In this document: one piece after another, positions 33,938-44,491 of the stretch
Layout: the number at the start of each line of letters is the position of its first letter
Numbering within the stretch: position 1 is the stretch's first letter
Assembly (NCBI RefSeq): GCF_004770615.1
Contig: NZ_RQER01000006.1
Location: 1-64,000 of the forward strand
DNA from: Leptospira langatensis
Lineage (GTDB): Bacteria; Spirochaetota; Leptospiria; Leptospirales; Leptospiraceae
DNA: 64,000 nt
Direction: 5' to 3'
The notes under the pieces: generated by a model
The model's database searches: none
The model's input: the letters and a program-made list of their open reading frames with translations, nothing else
Told to the model about the DNA's origin: nothing
Made by a program: the position numbers and the translations under genes

Positions 33938-36900
33938 TCGGCTCCCCTTTTTCACTATTAACGGATTTCAGCCACACGCTAAATTTAGTTCTTCCCGGTC
34001 GGGATTCAAATTCGATCTTTCCACCTATCCTTTCTACGATCTTTTTAGAAATATCCAAACCGATACCGATCCCTTCTCCCGGTTTTTTCGTGGTGAAGAA
34101 CGGATCAAAGATCTTGCCTTGTATCTCTTTAGGAATGCCTGAACCAAAGTCGATAAAGGAAACGACAATCCAATTCTCTATCTTTTCGATCGCAATCTCT
34201 ATTTTGCCTTCGTAGTTAATCGCCTGCAGTCCGTTATTCAATAAATTGATCCAAACCTGGTTGAGTTGATTCGCGTCCCCTAGGCATTTTTCCTTGGTTT
34301 CAAATCTCTTTACGATCTCGACACCGAACTTTATCTTATTTTGATACAAGGTCAAGATAGTCTCGATCTCCGCTTCCACATCGATCGGAAAAGTTTCGTT
34401 CTCCTCTATCTTTCTTTCTCCCGGATTGAGATAATGCTTGAGCGCATCCACCACATAGGATGCTTTTCCGGTCGCGATGGAGATCACATTGCTTAGTCTC
34501 ACCACGGAAGCGATAGAAGAGATCGCATTCAAAGTCTTCAGGGAATTCCTTCCCCTTAAAAGTTCCGGCAAACGATTCCCGAGTCGATGCAATCCCATTT
34601 CCAGGATCAAGTTCGCTACATTCTCATGGTTCGGAATATTCCATTCTTTTAAATTAGCACTCAGCTCCTTACGCAAAGCGCGATTCGGAAGGATCTCCGA
34701 CTGGGAGATCTCCTTAAGACTTTCTTCTAGTAGGATCTTGAAATTTGCCCTTTCTTCGGTATCCAGGTTCAGGATCAGATCCGGGATCTCTTTGATCTCA
34801 GTATACAGGATCTCCAGGATCGCCCTATTGGAAGAAACGATAGCACCCAAAGGCGTATTCAATTCGTGAGTCATTCCTGCCGCTAATTGGCCAAGGGCCG
34901 CCAATTTTTCGGATAGAAGGAGTTGGTCCTGGGTATCCTTCAGCTCCTTCATAATACTTTTCTGATATTCGAGCGCCTCTATCAGATCCGAATTCGATTT
35001 CTTTAATTCTTCCGTTCTAAGGTCTATCCTTCTTTCCAGATTCGCATTCAGATCCAGGATCAATTCTTCGGACTGCTTGCTCTTTGTAATATCATTCGCG
35101 ATCCCGAAGACCTGCCTAGGAGTCCCATCGGGTTCTCTTTGGTAGATCAAGGCCCGGGAGACCAACCAAACCCATTCCCCGTTTACATGCTTCAATCTGT
35201 ACTGGAATTCGATCAGGTCCTTATCACTTGCGGAAAAATATTTAGGATAAACGTTCTTAGTATAATTTTCCAAATCATCCGGATGCATTAAATTAGGCAT
35301 AACATTGGCATCCATTTCCTGGACATTGTCCACGGAATAACCCAAGATCCTGTATATCCCGTTATTAGCGTAAACGTTCTTTCTCTCTTTCAGATCGTAA
35401 ATATATAGAATATCCGGAGTGATATCCAAAATAGATTCGATAAATTGATTCCTCTCCAGAAGTTTCCCTTCTATCGATTTCATTTTATGGAAAGCGTCCT
35501 GCAATTGCTCCGCCATATGGTTGAAAGAAAGTGATAGAGTTCCTAGTTCCTCCAAGCGGCTAGTAGGAACTCTCTGCGTTAGATCTCCTTCTGCCATTGC
35601 CTGGCTTGCTTCCGAGATCCTAGAGATGGGAGCGGTAACGACTCCCGCAAGAAAGACCGCTACCAGTAAGGAAAGAAGGAGCGCAATCGCAAATACCTTT
35701 GCAGATTCGCTATTGCCAAGTCTCACTCCTTCTAGATAATAAGAAGCGGGCATTGCAGTGATCACGATCCATTGCACTTCTCCGCTCGGATCCTGATAAG
35801 GAGTAATCTGGGCTAACCAAGTCTCCCTGGATACGGGCTTTGCAGTCACCACATCAAACCTAAACTGAAAAGAGGCTTTGACCATTTTCAAGTCCTTGGA
35901 CTCGGAGATCAAAGCTTGCACCGCATTCTTAGCCACCAGGTCCGAACTCTCCGAGACGAGAAGATTTTCTCCCTTTGCATCTAAAGAGGAAGCGATCTCA
36001 TTCCCTTCTCTATCGATGATAAAGGCTCTACCGCTCTTTGCAATATTCGTATTATGTAATATTTTATCGATCTTCTCGAAATCCAAACTAGAAGACTTAG
36101 AGATCGAATCATCCAACTGAAGATTGATATTCTCCGAGATCTCCTGGTGCAAACGAGAAGCCAGTTTATCCGCCGCGAGTTCGGAACTCCTAAGAGTTAA
36201 GTAAGCTGTGGATCCTACCAATACCAAGACAAGAAAAATGAAAGGAGCAACCAGGAACATGCGTACGGGCCAACCCCTGCCCAGTTTTTCCATGCCTTTC
36301 TTTCCGTTCTCCCAATACCATTCCTTATAGCTCAGAATGGATTCCTGGGTATGACCGGGGATCTCCGCCCAAAACAGATTATATCTTCTTGATAAAGGAT
36401 ATGCGATGAGCACCGCAAACGGAGCGATGATCCAAGTAATCCCAGTGGTAAAGAAAAGCGCCGGAGTAATATTCCTATAGGAAATCTCGGGAGTAAACTG
36501 ATCGGAGCAAATATAACCCCAGAGTTGAGGCTCTATTCCCATGAAGATAATCACAAATATGGAATATAGGAACCAGGTCCGTATCCTTCTGAAATCGGGA
36601 TTCCTTCCTATGAGCTGGTAGGCCACCCAGAAACAGGACGGATTGATAAAATATCCCAGGATCCAGTCCATGAGAAAATTCGGAGGAACTCCTTCGATCA
36701 AGTCCGAAAGTCCGTATGCAAACGGGACCGCTATAAGAGCGGGATAGCCGAAAAGTAGAATACAGACAAAAACCGAGAGATCTTTTAACGATTCGAAGGT
36801 CTGTGCCCCCGGAACCAAAACGATGAAGGAACCTATATAACCGGTAACGAAGATCAGGACGAAAGTAAAAGCAACGCTGAGTAACGCCGGCGCGTCCCAA

Positions 36901-37073
36901 ATCTGTCTTTGGCGACCGAAGCTCCAATTTCCTCCGGCACGGAATGTAAATCCCCCGAAGGCTGACACCATGAGAAAGATCCCGACTATATAGCCGAACC
37001 TTCCCCAGATATCCATAAGAGGCAAAGGGATGGATGCGAATATTTCTTCGAGTCTTTGGATCGCCAGATTCAT
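33921..37073 (-). CDS. Large membrane sensor histidine kinase (1050 aa) with 7TM, CACHE, HAMP and PAS
   Basis: In order: about seven hydrophobic helices (1-240), a further helix and a periplasmic CACHE-like sensor (about 265-465), a helix plus HAMP ([19 protein letters not shown]), a PAS domain (about 545-670), a coiled coil, HisKA with His736 in [14 protein letters not shown], and the ATPase domain ([23 protein letters not shown]). The insertion between the H-box and the ATPase is unusually long. The N-terminal membrane part looks like an added transport- or MASE-like domain. It is translationally coupled to the single-domain regulator. Confidence 0.9.
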   Translation of the reverse strand: MNLAIQRLEEIFASIPLPLMDIWGRFGYIVGIFLMVSAFGGFTFRAGGNWSFGRQRQIWDAPALLSVAFTFVLIFVTGYIGSFIVLVPGAQTFESLKDLSVFVCILLFGYPALIAVPFAYGLSDLIEGVPPNFLMDWILGYFINPSCFWVAYQLIGRNPDFRRIRTWFLYSIFVIIFMGIEPQLWGYICSDQFTPEISYRNITPALFFTTGITWIIAPFAVLIAYPLSRRYNLFWAEIPGHTQESILSYKEWYWENGKKGMEKLGRGWPVRMFLVAPFIFLVLVLVGSTAYLTLRSSELAADKLASRLHQEISENINLQLDDSISKSSSLDFEKIDKILHNTNIAKSGRAFIIDREGNEIASSLDAKGENLLVSESSDLVAKNAVQALISESKDLKMVKASFQFRFDVVTAKPVSRETWLAQITPYQDPSGEVQWIVITAMPASYYLEGVRLGNSESAKVFAIALLLSLLVAVFLAGVVTAPISRISEASQAMAEGDLTQRVPTSRLEELGTLSLSFNHMAEQLQDAFHKMKSIEGKLLERNQFIESILDITPDILYIYDLKERKNVYANNGIYRILGYSVDNVQEMDANVMPNLMHPDDLENYTKNVYPKYFSASDKDLIEFQYRLKHVNGEWVWLVSRALIYQREPDGTPRQVFGIANDITKSKQSEELILDLNANLERRIDLRTEELKKSNSDLIEALEYQKSIMKELKDTQDQLLLSEKLAALGQLAAGMTHELNTPLGAIVSSNRAILEILYTEIKEIPDLILNLDTEERANFKILLEESLKEISQSEILPNRALRKELSANLKEWNIPNHENVANLILEMGLHRLGNRLPELLRGRNSLKTLNAISSIASVVRLSNVISIATGKASYVVDALKHYLNPGERKIEENETFPIDVEAEIETILTLYQNKIKFGVEIVKRFETKEKCLGDANQLNQVWINLLNNGLQAINYEGKIEIAIEKIENWIVVSFIDFGSGIPKEIQGKIFDPFFTTKKPGEGIGIGLDISKKIVERIGGKIEFESRPGRTKFSVWLKSVNSEKGEPIGNQD

Positions 37074-37196
37074 GACTGATTTTCCTAGGATCCGTTTTCT
37101 GAAAACGAGCCTGGAGCAAAACGCTCGGAAATTTCACCCTTTGATTTAAAGAAAGTCAATCCGGTTATGAGGTTCTGTATTCTTTCCGTTGGGATT

Positions 37197-38042
37197 TCAG
37201 CGGATATGAGTATGCGAATGCAAATGATTTTCGCAATACTCATGGTCGGCGCAGTCCACGCAATAACGAAATTCTAAATAAGGATTCGTCGCCTCAGTCG
37301 CTCCGCAAATGAAGCACCGATGCACAGTGAATACTTCCTGCTCCTTTTTCTTTACGGCCCAAGAATTGGCTCTGGAAGTCTGACGAAAAGAAGAGAGAAG
37401 ATCTTTCCCGAAAAATAGGACCAAATTCGAAAATCCGAAGAGTAGTCCCGCCAAAGGAAGATAGGAACCGGTCATTTTTACTTCTTCGAACCTGCCGATC
37501 ACTAAGAAGACAAAGATCGCAATCCCGATCCATTTCATTCGTATCGGTAGAATGAATAACTCCGCATTTGGCATCCGGATCGCAAGGGCGATCAGCAGGC
37601 ATTCGTAGATCAGTCTAGTATTTACATACAAAGGATAATAGATGGAGAGAACTGCCCCTACAGTGATATGAATGACGGCGGACCAAAGATATAGATTGAA
37701 CTTAGGAGAACCCAAATCCTCTTCGATCATTCTTCCTACAAAGAAGATCACGTAGGAATAGATCGCGAGTGAAACCCAAGGCATAAAGCTTCCTTCGGCT
37801 GCCTCACTGGGAGAATAGAGCCGGAATGCGAATAATGCCACATCCCACCATTTTCCTTCCTCTATGATGGAGGCATTCAGTATCGCAAAACTTGGGTTCA
37901 CGAGTAAGGAATAAGTAGTGATCAATGCGGTGGCTGCCGCAAAATATCCGGCGGCGTTTTCCAGATAGAAATGATGCAAGAATCGATTTAAAAAGCGTTT
38001 CAATAAAATGACCTTAATACTAGGTAACTTCTGCCAGGACAT
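37197..38042 (-). CDS. Rhomboid-like membrane protein with Cys/His-rich C-terminus
   Basis: The 281-residue protein has about six membrane helices spread as in rhomboid or derlin folds (KWWDVALFAFRLYSP loop, FNLYLWSAVIHITVGAVLS, LPLAGLLFGFSNLVLFFG). I see neither the GxSG serine nor a clear catalytic histidine, so it would be an inactive relative if related at all. The soluble tail has CFICG (Cys243, 246), CVDC (Cys261, 264), Cys270 and four histidines in HLHSHTHIR, which should bind zinc or another metal. Kept as a tentative family call. Confidence 0.5.
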   Translation of the reverse strand: MSWQKLPSIKVILLKRFLNRFLHHFYLENAAGYFAAATALITTYSLLVNPSFAILNASIIEEGKWWDVALFAFRLYSPSEAAEGSFMPWVSLAIYSYVIFFVGRMIEEDLGSPKFNLYLWSAVIHITVGAVLSIYYPLYVNTRLIYECLLIALAIRMPNAELFILPIRMKWIGIAIFVFLVIGRFEEVKMTGSYLPLAGLLFGFSNLVLFFGKDLLSSFRQTSRANSWAVKKKEQEVFTVHRCFICGATEATNPYLEFRYCVDCADHEYCENHLHSHTHIR

Positions 38043-38186
38043 ATCGTGGGAAGGAAAAATCTACGAATTATTTTATGTGCACGGGTTCTAAAAATTCTCG
38101 ACCGCATCCCCATCCACAACCACGTCTAATTGCTTGGGCCGTAAATTAAAATGAACCGGAAAATCCTAGGTTAGGTCCAATCTTTA

Positions 38187-38516
38187 ATGATCTCCCGGTT
38201 GTTATTCGGACTCTTTATATTGAGTTTTTCGATCTCGGCTTCTGCAAATGAGACCGGGAACTTCGAATATCATTCCCTAAAAAAACAATCCGGCAAAGAG
38301 ATCTATAGTAGCGTCGATTCACTTGGATGCTTCACATTCATCAGGACCGCGGAGAAAGAAGCCGAGAAGACAGAGACCGATCCTTCTCACGCTCAATCAA
38401 ACGGGATCCGCATGACGCTCCCTTTCCCGAATGTGGAGCTTTATTCAGTCGCAGAGGATTCCTTACCTCAGAGCACATTCCATTCCCCACTCAAGAAGGT
38501 TCGACTGCTCATTTAG
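38187..38516 (+). CDS. Small secreted protein of unknown function (109 aa)
   Basis: A signal peptide (MISRLLFGLFILSFSISASA) precedes an 88-residue mature part with one cysteine (GCFTFIRT), rich in charged residues and ending in a hydrophobic tetrapeptide. The frame is uninterrupted and the next gene follows 46 bases later, behind its own ribosome-binding site. I recognise no family. The size and secretion parallel the neighbour, so a shared periplasmic function is possible. Confidence 0.5.
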   Translation: MISRLLFGLFILSFSISASANETGNFEYHSLKKQSGKEIYSSVDSLGCFTFIRTAEKEAEKTETDPSHAQSNGIRMTLPFPNVELYSVAEDSLPQSTFHSPLKKVRLLI

Positions 38517-38562
38517 GATCCTATTTAAAGAATATTCGTATTTTTTAATTTAGGAGAATTTT

Positions 38563-39000
38563 ATGCGCAACGTATTCGCTTATATCGCCACTGCTTCCGT
38601 AGTATCCGTCACTGCACCTGTTACGATCGAAACATCAGAACTACGACTCTTCCAAAGACTAACAGTGTTTCACGAACAACTTCTTTCCAGCGACGAAAAG
38701 AGGACGAATCCGAAAGGGCTCGCAAACCTGATACGAGAAGTAAAAGAGAAGGCACAGGATGCAAGGATCCTATATGCAAAGGCCCTCACATTCGCTGAGC
38801 TCTTGGAAAAAGCAAGATCCAGAGAGGACCAGGAATTCTTGTTTGCTGAGTTAAGTCACACTCTCAAAGATAGAGCTCCCAAATTCGAATTTCACGCCTT
38901 TTACTGTCCAGTTACGAACAAGACTTGGATCGCAAAAGGAGAGAAAGTCCGAAATCCGTATCTCATAGACGCAAGAGAATCTGGCACCATATTAAATTGA
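38563..39000 (+). CDS. Secreted protein with a DUF3347-like CP..W..NPY motif (145 aa)
   Basis: After a leader (YIATASVVSVTAPVT) comes a helical stretch and, at residues 108-135, the sequence FEFHAFYCPVTNKTWIAKG followed by VRNPY. The pattern of Cys115-Pro116, Trp122 and Asn131-Pro132-Tyr133 resembles the C-terminal metal-binding module of DUF3347 and CusB-linked proteins (consensus YCPM...W.....NPY). The normal methionine after CP is valine here, and the downstream KM..CG is replaced by DARESG. It has an AGGAG eight bases before the ATG. It could bind copper weakly, or be a diverged relic. Confidence 0.55.
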   Translation: MRNVFAYIATASVVSVTAPVTIETSELRLFQRLTVFHEQLLSSDEKRTNPKGLANLIREVKEKAQDARILYAKALTFAELLEKARSREDQEFLFAELSHTLKDRAPKFEFHAFYCPVTNKTWIAKGEKVRNPYLIDARESGTILN

Positions 39001-39133
39001 TAGAAAGAAGAAGGAAGCGGAGAGCCTTTTGGATTTTCCGTTTCCTTCTTCCAATAGAACAAAATGTGTCGCTCAAAGCCGACTTGACTCTTGGCCTAGC
39101 GGTTTTAAACCAAGAAGAAAGAAGGATAAATCT

Positions 39134-41263
39134 GTGGCTCAAAAGACTAAATCCGGCGAAACTGGGACTCATGCCAACGGGGGGAACGGAACCAAGGGTC
39201 CGATCCATATTGGAAACCCGGATATATTCTTCGATCGGGAACTCTCCTGGGTGGACTTCAATAAAAGAGTATTGGAAGAGGCTAGAGATCCTGAAAATCC
39301 TCTCTTAGAAAGATTAAAATTCCTCTGCATCACCGAAACCAACCTAGACGAGTTCTATATGGTGAGAGTCGCAGGCCTTCGGAATATTTTAGCAGAAGGA
39401 AACGACGAAAAAAGTTTAAACGGCCAAAGGGCATCCGAGATACTTACGGAACTTTCCGATAAAGTCAGGGGCTTTGTACACGAACAGTATGAGATACTGA
39501 ACTTAACTTTGACTCAAATGAAAGAGAATGGGATCGAACTCATTTTGAACCCTCTCGAATTGAATCAGGACGATATCGAAGACATCAGACAGTATTATAA
39601 GGATGATGTTTCTCCGATCTTAACTCCTCTTTCCATAGATCCTTCTCATCCATTCCCACATATATTGAATAAATCCCTAAACCTAGCCATCTTATTGTCT
39701 ACGGACGATGAGAAGACGGGTTTGAAAAAAGACCTATTCGCAGTGGTGCAAGTGCCTTCTGTTCTTCCTAGATTCATGCAATTGAAGGGCGATGGAAAGG
39801 TACGAAGATTCTTTCCTTTAGAAGAGATCATCAAACTACACGTTAGCAATTTATTCTATGGAATGACCGTTAGAGAGATCCATCCGTTCCGGATCCTCCG
39901 GGACGCTGATATCTCTATAGACGAAGAGGCGTCCGTAAAAGACCTTCTCATCACGATGAAGAAGGAGATCCGGAACCGTATCTGGGGAGACGCGGTCCGA
40001 ATGGACATTTACGAAGGAACTTCTCCCTTTGTCCGGAACACTCTCAAGGAATTGATGGAACTCCAGGACCATGAGATATTCGAGGTATCTTCTTTATTAA
40101 ATTTAAGTGATATTATGTACTTTTACGGTTTGGAACATACTTCCAAATTCAAGTATCCCTTCTTCCAACAAAAGGCTACTTTAAAATTTGAGTCTTCCGA
40201 AAAGATCTTCGAAGCGATCAAGAAGAAGGATCGTTTACTGCATCACCCGTACCAATCCTTCGCACCCATCGAGGATCTACTTCGTATTTCCAGCGAAGAT
40301 CCGAAAGTACTTGGGATCAAGATGACCTTGTATCGCACGAGCGGGGATTCTCCGATCATTCAGTATCTAGGCCAGGCCGCAGAAAACGGGAAACAGGTGA
40401 CCGTACTCGTAGAATTGAAAGCAAGATTTGACGAGGAAAGAAATATCAAATGGGCCCAAAAACTGGAAGAAAGAGGGGTCCACGTTGTATACGGAGTCGC
40501 CGGCCTAAAGATCCACTGCAAGATGCTCCTAATCGTCCGAAGAGAAGAAGAACATCTAATACGTTATGTGCACTTGGGAACCGGGAACTATAACTCCACT
40601 ACGAGTAAATATTATACGGATCTTAGCTTCTTCACAGTAAACAAGGAGATCACAGAAGATGTAGCTACCATCTTCAATACGATCACAAGCTATGCAAAAA
40701 TGCCTTACTTGAATAAGTTGGCTGCTTCTCCGCATAATTTGAAATCCGTCTTCTTGACCCTGATCGAAAAGGAAACGGAAAACGCGAAAGCCGGTAAACC
40801 GGCTCGGATCATCTTCAAGATGAATAGCTTAGTGGATCCCCATATCATTCTCGCAATGTATAACGCAAGTAGAGCAGGAGTGATCATCGAACTGATTATC
40901 CGCGGTATCTGCTGTTTGAAACCGGGATTACCTGGGATCTCCGAAAATATCACAGTGATCTCCATCGTAGGAAGATTCTTAGAGCACACTCGTATCTATT
41001 ATTTCCTTTCCGATGGAGAAGAAAGTATCTTCCTTGCATCCGCGGATTGTATGCCCCGGAATTTCGAGAGAAGGATCGAAGTATTATTCCCCATATTGGA
41101 AGCTAAGAACAAGGATAGGATCAAAAAGATCTTAGACGTTCAGATCAGAGATAACGTGAAGGCTAGACTGCTCTCTTCCGACGGCATCTACCGCAAGAGA
41201 GAAAGAGTAGAGGGTGAGAAACCCGTCGATAGCCAGATCGAGAGAATGAATTTCGTAGAGTAA
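39134..41263 (+). CDS. ppk1: Polyphosphate kinase 1
   Basis: The 709-residue enzyme reversibly builds inorganic polyphosphate from ATP. It has the N-terminal and head domains (FFDRELSWVDFNKRVLEEA) and the catalytic PLD-like half with the two histidines 19 residues apart: His461 in AGLKIHCKMLL (autophosphorylated) and His480 in VHLGTGNYN. I start it at the GTG at 39134 with AAGGA eight bases upstream. A TTG at 39029 would add 35 residues of poor, low-similarity sequence. It is followed by the GlcD-like gene after three bases. Confidence 0.94.
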   Translation: MAQKTKSGETGTHANGGNGTKGPIHIGNPDIFFDRELSWVDFNKRVLEEARDPENPLLERLKFLCITETNLDEFYMVRVAGLRNILAEGNDEKSLNGQRASEILTELSDKVRGFVHEQYEILNLTLTQMKENGIELILNPLELNQDDIEDIRQYYKDDVSPILTPLSIDPSHPFPHILNKSLNLAILLSTDDEKTGLKKDLFAVVQVPSVLPRFMQLKGDGKVRRFFPLEEIIKLHVSNLFYGMTVREIHPFRILRDADISIDEEASVKDLLITMKKEIRNRIWGDAVRMDIYEGTSPFVRNTLKELMELQDHEIFEVSSLLNLSDIMYFYGLEHTSKFKYPFFQQKATLKFESSEKIFEAIKKKDRLLHHPYQSFAPIEDLLRISSEDPKVLGIKMTLYRTSGDSPIIQYLGQAAENGKQVTVLVELKARFDEERNIKWAQKLEERGVHVVYGVAGLKIHCKMLLIVRREEEHLIRYVHLGTGNYNSTTSKYYTDLSFFTVNKEITEDVATIFNTITSYAKMPYLNKLAASPHNLKSVFLTLIEKETENAKAGKPARIIFKMNSLVDPHIILAMYNASRAGVIIELIIRGICCLKPGLPGISENITVISIVGRFLEHTRIYYFLSDGEESIFLASADCMPRNFERRIEVLFPILEAKNKDRIKKILDVQIRDNVKARLLSSDGIYRKRERVEGEKPVDSQIERMNFVE

Positions 41264-41266
41264 AGA

Positions 41267-42685
41267 ATGAGCATTGCCCAAGATAAAAAAGACGTACTGA
41301 TCAAGGTTTTAGGAGAGGACAGGGTTTTCTTCAGAGGCGAGGACAAGATGGACCGAGCCACCTTTCTCTCTTTCGGGACCGATAGGACCAAGGTCTATCC
41401 TCCCGATTATGAAATTCTAACATTCCCCAAAAACACGAAAGAAGTCTCGGCGATCGTTAAGTTCGCCTTCGAGAACGACTTAAAAGTAGTTCCTTCGGGC
41501 GGAAGAACAGGTTACGCAGGTGGAGCAGTCGCAAAGGCGGGAGAGATCGTAGTCTCTCTTTCCAAGATGGACCAGGTACTGGACTTCGATCCATTCTTCG
41601 GATCCCTTACCGTCCAAGCAGGAATGATCACTAAGAACCTTCATACGGAAGCAGAAGAAAGAGGGTTTTATTTTCCTGTGGATTTTGCAGCCACAGGCTC
41701 TTCGCATATTGGCGGAAATATAGCGACTAACGCAGGAGGGGTTCGGGTAGTTCATTACGGACTCATCCGTCAGTGGGTGCTTGGCCTAAAGGTAGTTACC
41801 GGGACCGGAGAGATCCTGGAATTCAACGGAGAGATCCTGAAGAACAATACAGGTTACGATCTGAAGCATTTATTCATAGGCTCTGAAGGGACCCTAGGGA
41901 TCATCACAGAATGTACCCTCAAATTGACCAAGAAGCCCCTGGACAATCGTATCCTATTCACGGCAGTTCCGGACTTCCCCTCTATATTAGAATTATTTAA
42001 AGAAACTCATAATATGTCTGTTCCCATCCTGGCATTCGAGTTTTTGACCCAGTATTGCTTGGGAAAGGTAATGGACCATCTTCATGTTCCGGATCCGTTC
42101 TCCGAGCCTAGCCCATATTATGTTTTAATGGAATTCGAGATCGCGGAACCCGAAGACGAAGAGAAACTATTCTCCTTTTTGGAAACCATTCTAGAAAAAG
42201 GTTTCGTGACCGACGGAAGTCTTGCCCAAAACTCCAGACAGGCAGAGACATTCTGGAAGTATAGAGAAGGGATCAGCGAATCCATTTCCATGGACTATAC
42301 GGTCCACAAAAACGATATTTCCCTTCCTCTTAGGAATATGAACCCTTTCTTGAACGACATGGAAGCATTGCTTTCTTCCAAGTATCCAGGGTTTGAGATC
42401 GCTCTATTCGGCCATATTGGGGATGGAAACCTTCACTTGAATATAGTAAAGCCTCAGGGACTCTCGGATGCTGACTTCTTCTCTCAATGCAAGAAGGTAG
42501 ATCCTTCCATGTTTGAACTATTACAAAAACATCATGGATCCATCAGCGCGGAACATGGTATCGGTCTCCTAAAAAAGGACTTCTTACATTTCTCCAGATC
42601 ACAAGCGGAGATAGACGTAATGCGTATGATCAAGAAGGCATTGGATCCCAAAAATATACTGAACCCAGGAAAAATCCTGCCGTAA
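41267..42685 (+). CDS. FAD-linked oxidase, GlcD / D-lactate dehydrogenase type
   Basis: The 472-residue flavoprotein has the PCMH-type FAD domain (VVPSGGRTGYAGGAVA, GNIATNAGGVRVVHYG) and the C-terminal cap with GDGNLHLNIV and EHGIGLLKK. Related enzymes oxidise D-lactate, glycolate or D-2-hydroxyglutarate to the 2-oxoacid. The substrate cannot be told from sequence alone. It lies three bases after ppk1 and eight before the next gene, within one operon. Confidence 0.88.
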   Translation: MSIAQDKKDVLIKVLGEDRVFFRGEDKMDRATFLSFGTDRTKVYPPDYEILTFPKNTKEVSAIVKFAFENDLKVVPSGGRTGYAGGAVAKAGEIVVSLSKMDQVLDFDPFFGSLTVQAGMITKNLHTEAEERGFYFPVDFAATGSSHIGGNIATNAGGVRVVHYGLIRQWVLGLKVVTGTGEILEFNGEILKNNTGYDLKHLFIGSEGTLGIITECTLKLTKKPLDNRILFTAVPDFPSILELFKETHNMSVPILAFEFLTQYCLGKVMDHLHVPDPFSEPSPYYVLMEFEIAEPEDEEKLFSFLETILEKGFVTDGSLAQNSRQAETFWKYREGISESISMDYTVHKNDISLPLRNMNPFLNDMEALLSSKYPGFEIALFGHIGDGNLHLNIVKPQGLSDADFFSQCKKVDPSMFELLQKHHGSISAEHGIGLLKKDFLHFSRSQAEIDVMRMIKKALDPKNILNPGKILP

Positions 42686-42692
42686 TACTTTT

Positions 42693-43049
42693 ATGATCCC
42701 TTTCTTCACGGATTCGCTTCGGATCGCTACTGTATTAGCATGGCTTGTACTTGCCGGATTGCAGTATAGAGAACCGGATTCTAGGGTTTGGATCCTGGCC
42801 TATCTCACAGTCAGCTTGCTGTTCGCAACGGAATGGTTCTTATTCTTTAGAGATACCGGAAGAAGGATACTCATCGCAGGACTTGGCAAATCGATCGCAA
42901 TCGGATATTTTATTTGGGCGATGTACATCTATTTGGACGATCCAAGGCCGAACCTGGAATCTAGGATCTTTAGGGAGAGCATGGGATTGATCGTTTCCGC
43001 AATCTGGCTTTTCCTTTTGCCGGTATTCCAAAGGAGTGAAGAGGCTTGA
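42693..43049 (+). CDS. Small membrane protein of unknown function (118 aa)
   Basis: Four hydrophobic segments span almost the whole 118-residue protein (SLRIATVLAWLVLAGLQY; VSLLFATEWFLFF; SIAIGYFIWAMYIYL; LIVSAIWLFLLPVF). It has no cysteine or recognised motif. It sits between the oxidase and the acyltransferase genes and overlaps the latter's TTG start by four bases, so its expression is linked to phospholipid or envelope metabolism by position only. Confidence 0.65.
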   Translation: MIPFFTDSLRIATVLAWLVLAGLQYREPDSRVWILAYLTVSLLFATEWFLFFRDTGRRILIAGLGKSIAIGYFIWAMYIYLDDPRPNLESRIFRESMGLIVSAIWLFLLPVFQRSEEA

Positions 43050-43768
43050 ATATTCGGTTCCGTGCTTGGATAGCTACTCAGTTCCTAAGACTGATCTATC
43101 TCACGATCCGCTGGGAGAAGATCGATCTTCCCGAAAGCTCCAAACAATATCTGGACCAAGAGAAGGGAATGCTCTTAGCTCTTTGGCATAACCAGATCCC
43201 GAATATAATAGATTTCACATATAAGTTCTTTATTCTGAAATGCAAGAAGACTGTGATCCCAATGGCCTCTCAGTCCAAGGATGGAGAGTTAGTGACCAGA
43301 GTGATCGCTAATTTTGGAATGATACCTAAAAGAGGTTCCAGTCGGAAAGGAGGAGCAACGGCTCTCAAGGCCCTCATACAAGATGCGAGAAACGGGAACG
43401 TAAGCCTCATCACTCCGGACGGCCCCACTGGTCCGGTATATCAGTTAAAACCCGGGATCATTCAGCTAGCTTCTATGACCGGTTATCCTATTCTTTCCTA
43501 TTATGGAAAGTACGACAGATACTGGATCATTCCAAGTTGGGACCACACCTTTTTACCCAAACCTTTTTCTAAGGTTACCTTTTTTATCTCCGAACCCTTC
43601 TACGTTCCTAAATTAAAGGGAGAAGAGGAAATAGAAATATGGAGAAAGAAATTCGAAGCCTTTATGCTGGCTCAGATCGGACTCACCGAACAAGAAGCGG
43701 AGAACGTAAGAAAGGAAGTGCGAGAAGCCACAGAGGCAAAAAGAAAAGATAGAGAAGATCGAAAGTAG
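43046..43768 (+). CDS. DUF374 / lysophospholipid acyltransferase-like protein
   Basis: The 240-residue protein belongs to the DUF374 branch of the acyltransferase family. The catalytic region is seen in MLLALWHNQIPNI, RGSSRKGGATALKALI and SLITPDGPTGPVYQLKPG. It should add an acyl chain to a lipid or lipid A-type precursor at the inner membrane. It starts with TTG at 43046, nine bases after AAGGAG, within the TTGA overlap with the small membrane protein. It ends three bases before an opposing gene's stop. Confidence 0.85.
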   Translation: MNIRFRAWIATQFLRLIYLTIRWEKIDLPESSKQYLDQEKGMLLALWHNQIPNIIDFTYKFFILKCKKTVIPMASQSKDGELVTRVIANFGMIPKRGSSRKGGATALKALIQDARNGNVSLITPDGPTGPVYQLKPGIIQLASMTGYPILSYYGKYDRYWIIPSWDHTFLPKPFSKVTFFISEPFYVPKLKGEEEIEIWRKKFEAFMLAQIGLTEQEAENVRKEVREATEAKRKDREDRK

Positions 43769-43771
43769 GAC

Positions 43772-44422
43772 TTACGCAACTTTCAATCTATAAAAACTCC
43801 AATGCACGATAAGGATCCTGGAGATCAGAGGATATAGAGTTCCTCGATAATCGGAATTCTTAGCCTCTCCTAACTCTTCGAAAGCAGCGATCAATTCTCG
43901 TAAGATCTCTCTTTCTCCCGGATCCCCCACCTGATCCAGATCTATTTCGGAGAGGTTCTCATCCTCTGGAAATTTTAAGCCGTTGGATTCTAAGAGTATT
44001 TCTAGTAACTTTTCGGCTTCTATGAATACGGACTCGGATGTTTTTTCAGGAGCCTCCGGACCTTCTAACAGAGAATAGATACCATCTGTCAGTTCTAGAA
44101 TAAGCCCGCCTAGATCGGAATCGTCCCCATTCTCAAAGATAACATTTACATGATCGAGTTTCTCACGAAGAAGGGAACGTACTTGGGTAAACGACTCCGC
44201 CGCATATTGCATCTCACCTTCGTCCATGGATTCTTCAAAGCCTTGCAACCAATCCGGCCCGGTAGGTTCGAAACCATCCCAGTCTGCCCATAAGGATTCG
44301 CAGGCAAGAAAAACCTGATCCGCAGTCGTTCCAACATGTTTGTAAGTGGAAATCACTACGGCGAGACGAGCGAGAGCTTCGGACCATTCCGTTTCTCTTA
44401 TCCCCATCATACCGTATACCAT
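43772..44422 (-). CDS. Acidic conserved hypothetical protein (216 aa)
   Basis: The protein is soluble, very acidic and mostly helical, without cysteine-pair, nucleotide or enzyme motifs (one cysteine, in FLACESLW). Its shape recalls a small adaptor or regulatory protein, but no family is recognised. Several in-frame methionines near the start (MVYGMMGIRE) leave the exact start open by five or six residues. A 7-3-7 inverted repeat lies 70 bases upstream. Confidence 0.65.
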   Translation of the reverse strand: MVYGMMGIRETEWSEALARLAVVISTYKHVGTTADQVFLACESLWADWDGFEPTGPDWLQGFEESMDEGEMQYAAESFTQVRSLLREKLDHVNVIFENGDDSDLGGLILELTDGIYSLLEGPEAPEKTSESVFIEAEKLLEILLESNGLKFPEDENLSEIDLDQVGDPGEREILRELIAAFEELGEAKNSDYRGTLYPLISRILIVHWSFYRLKVA

Positions 44423-44491
44423 ACACTAATAACAAACCGGAGAAAGCAAGTTTCCCTCTTATTTCAGTAGGATGACATTTTTATTCTCAAT

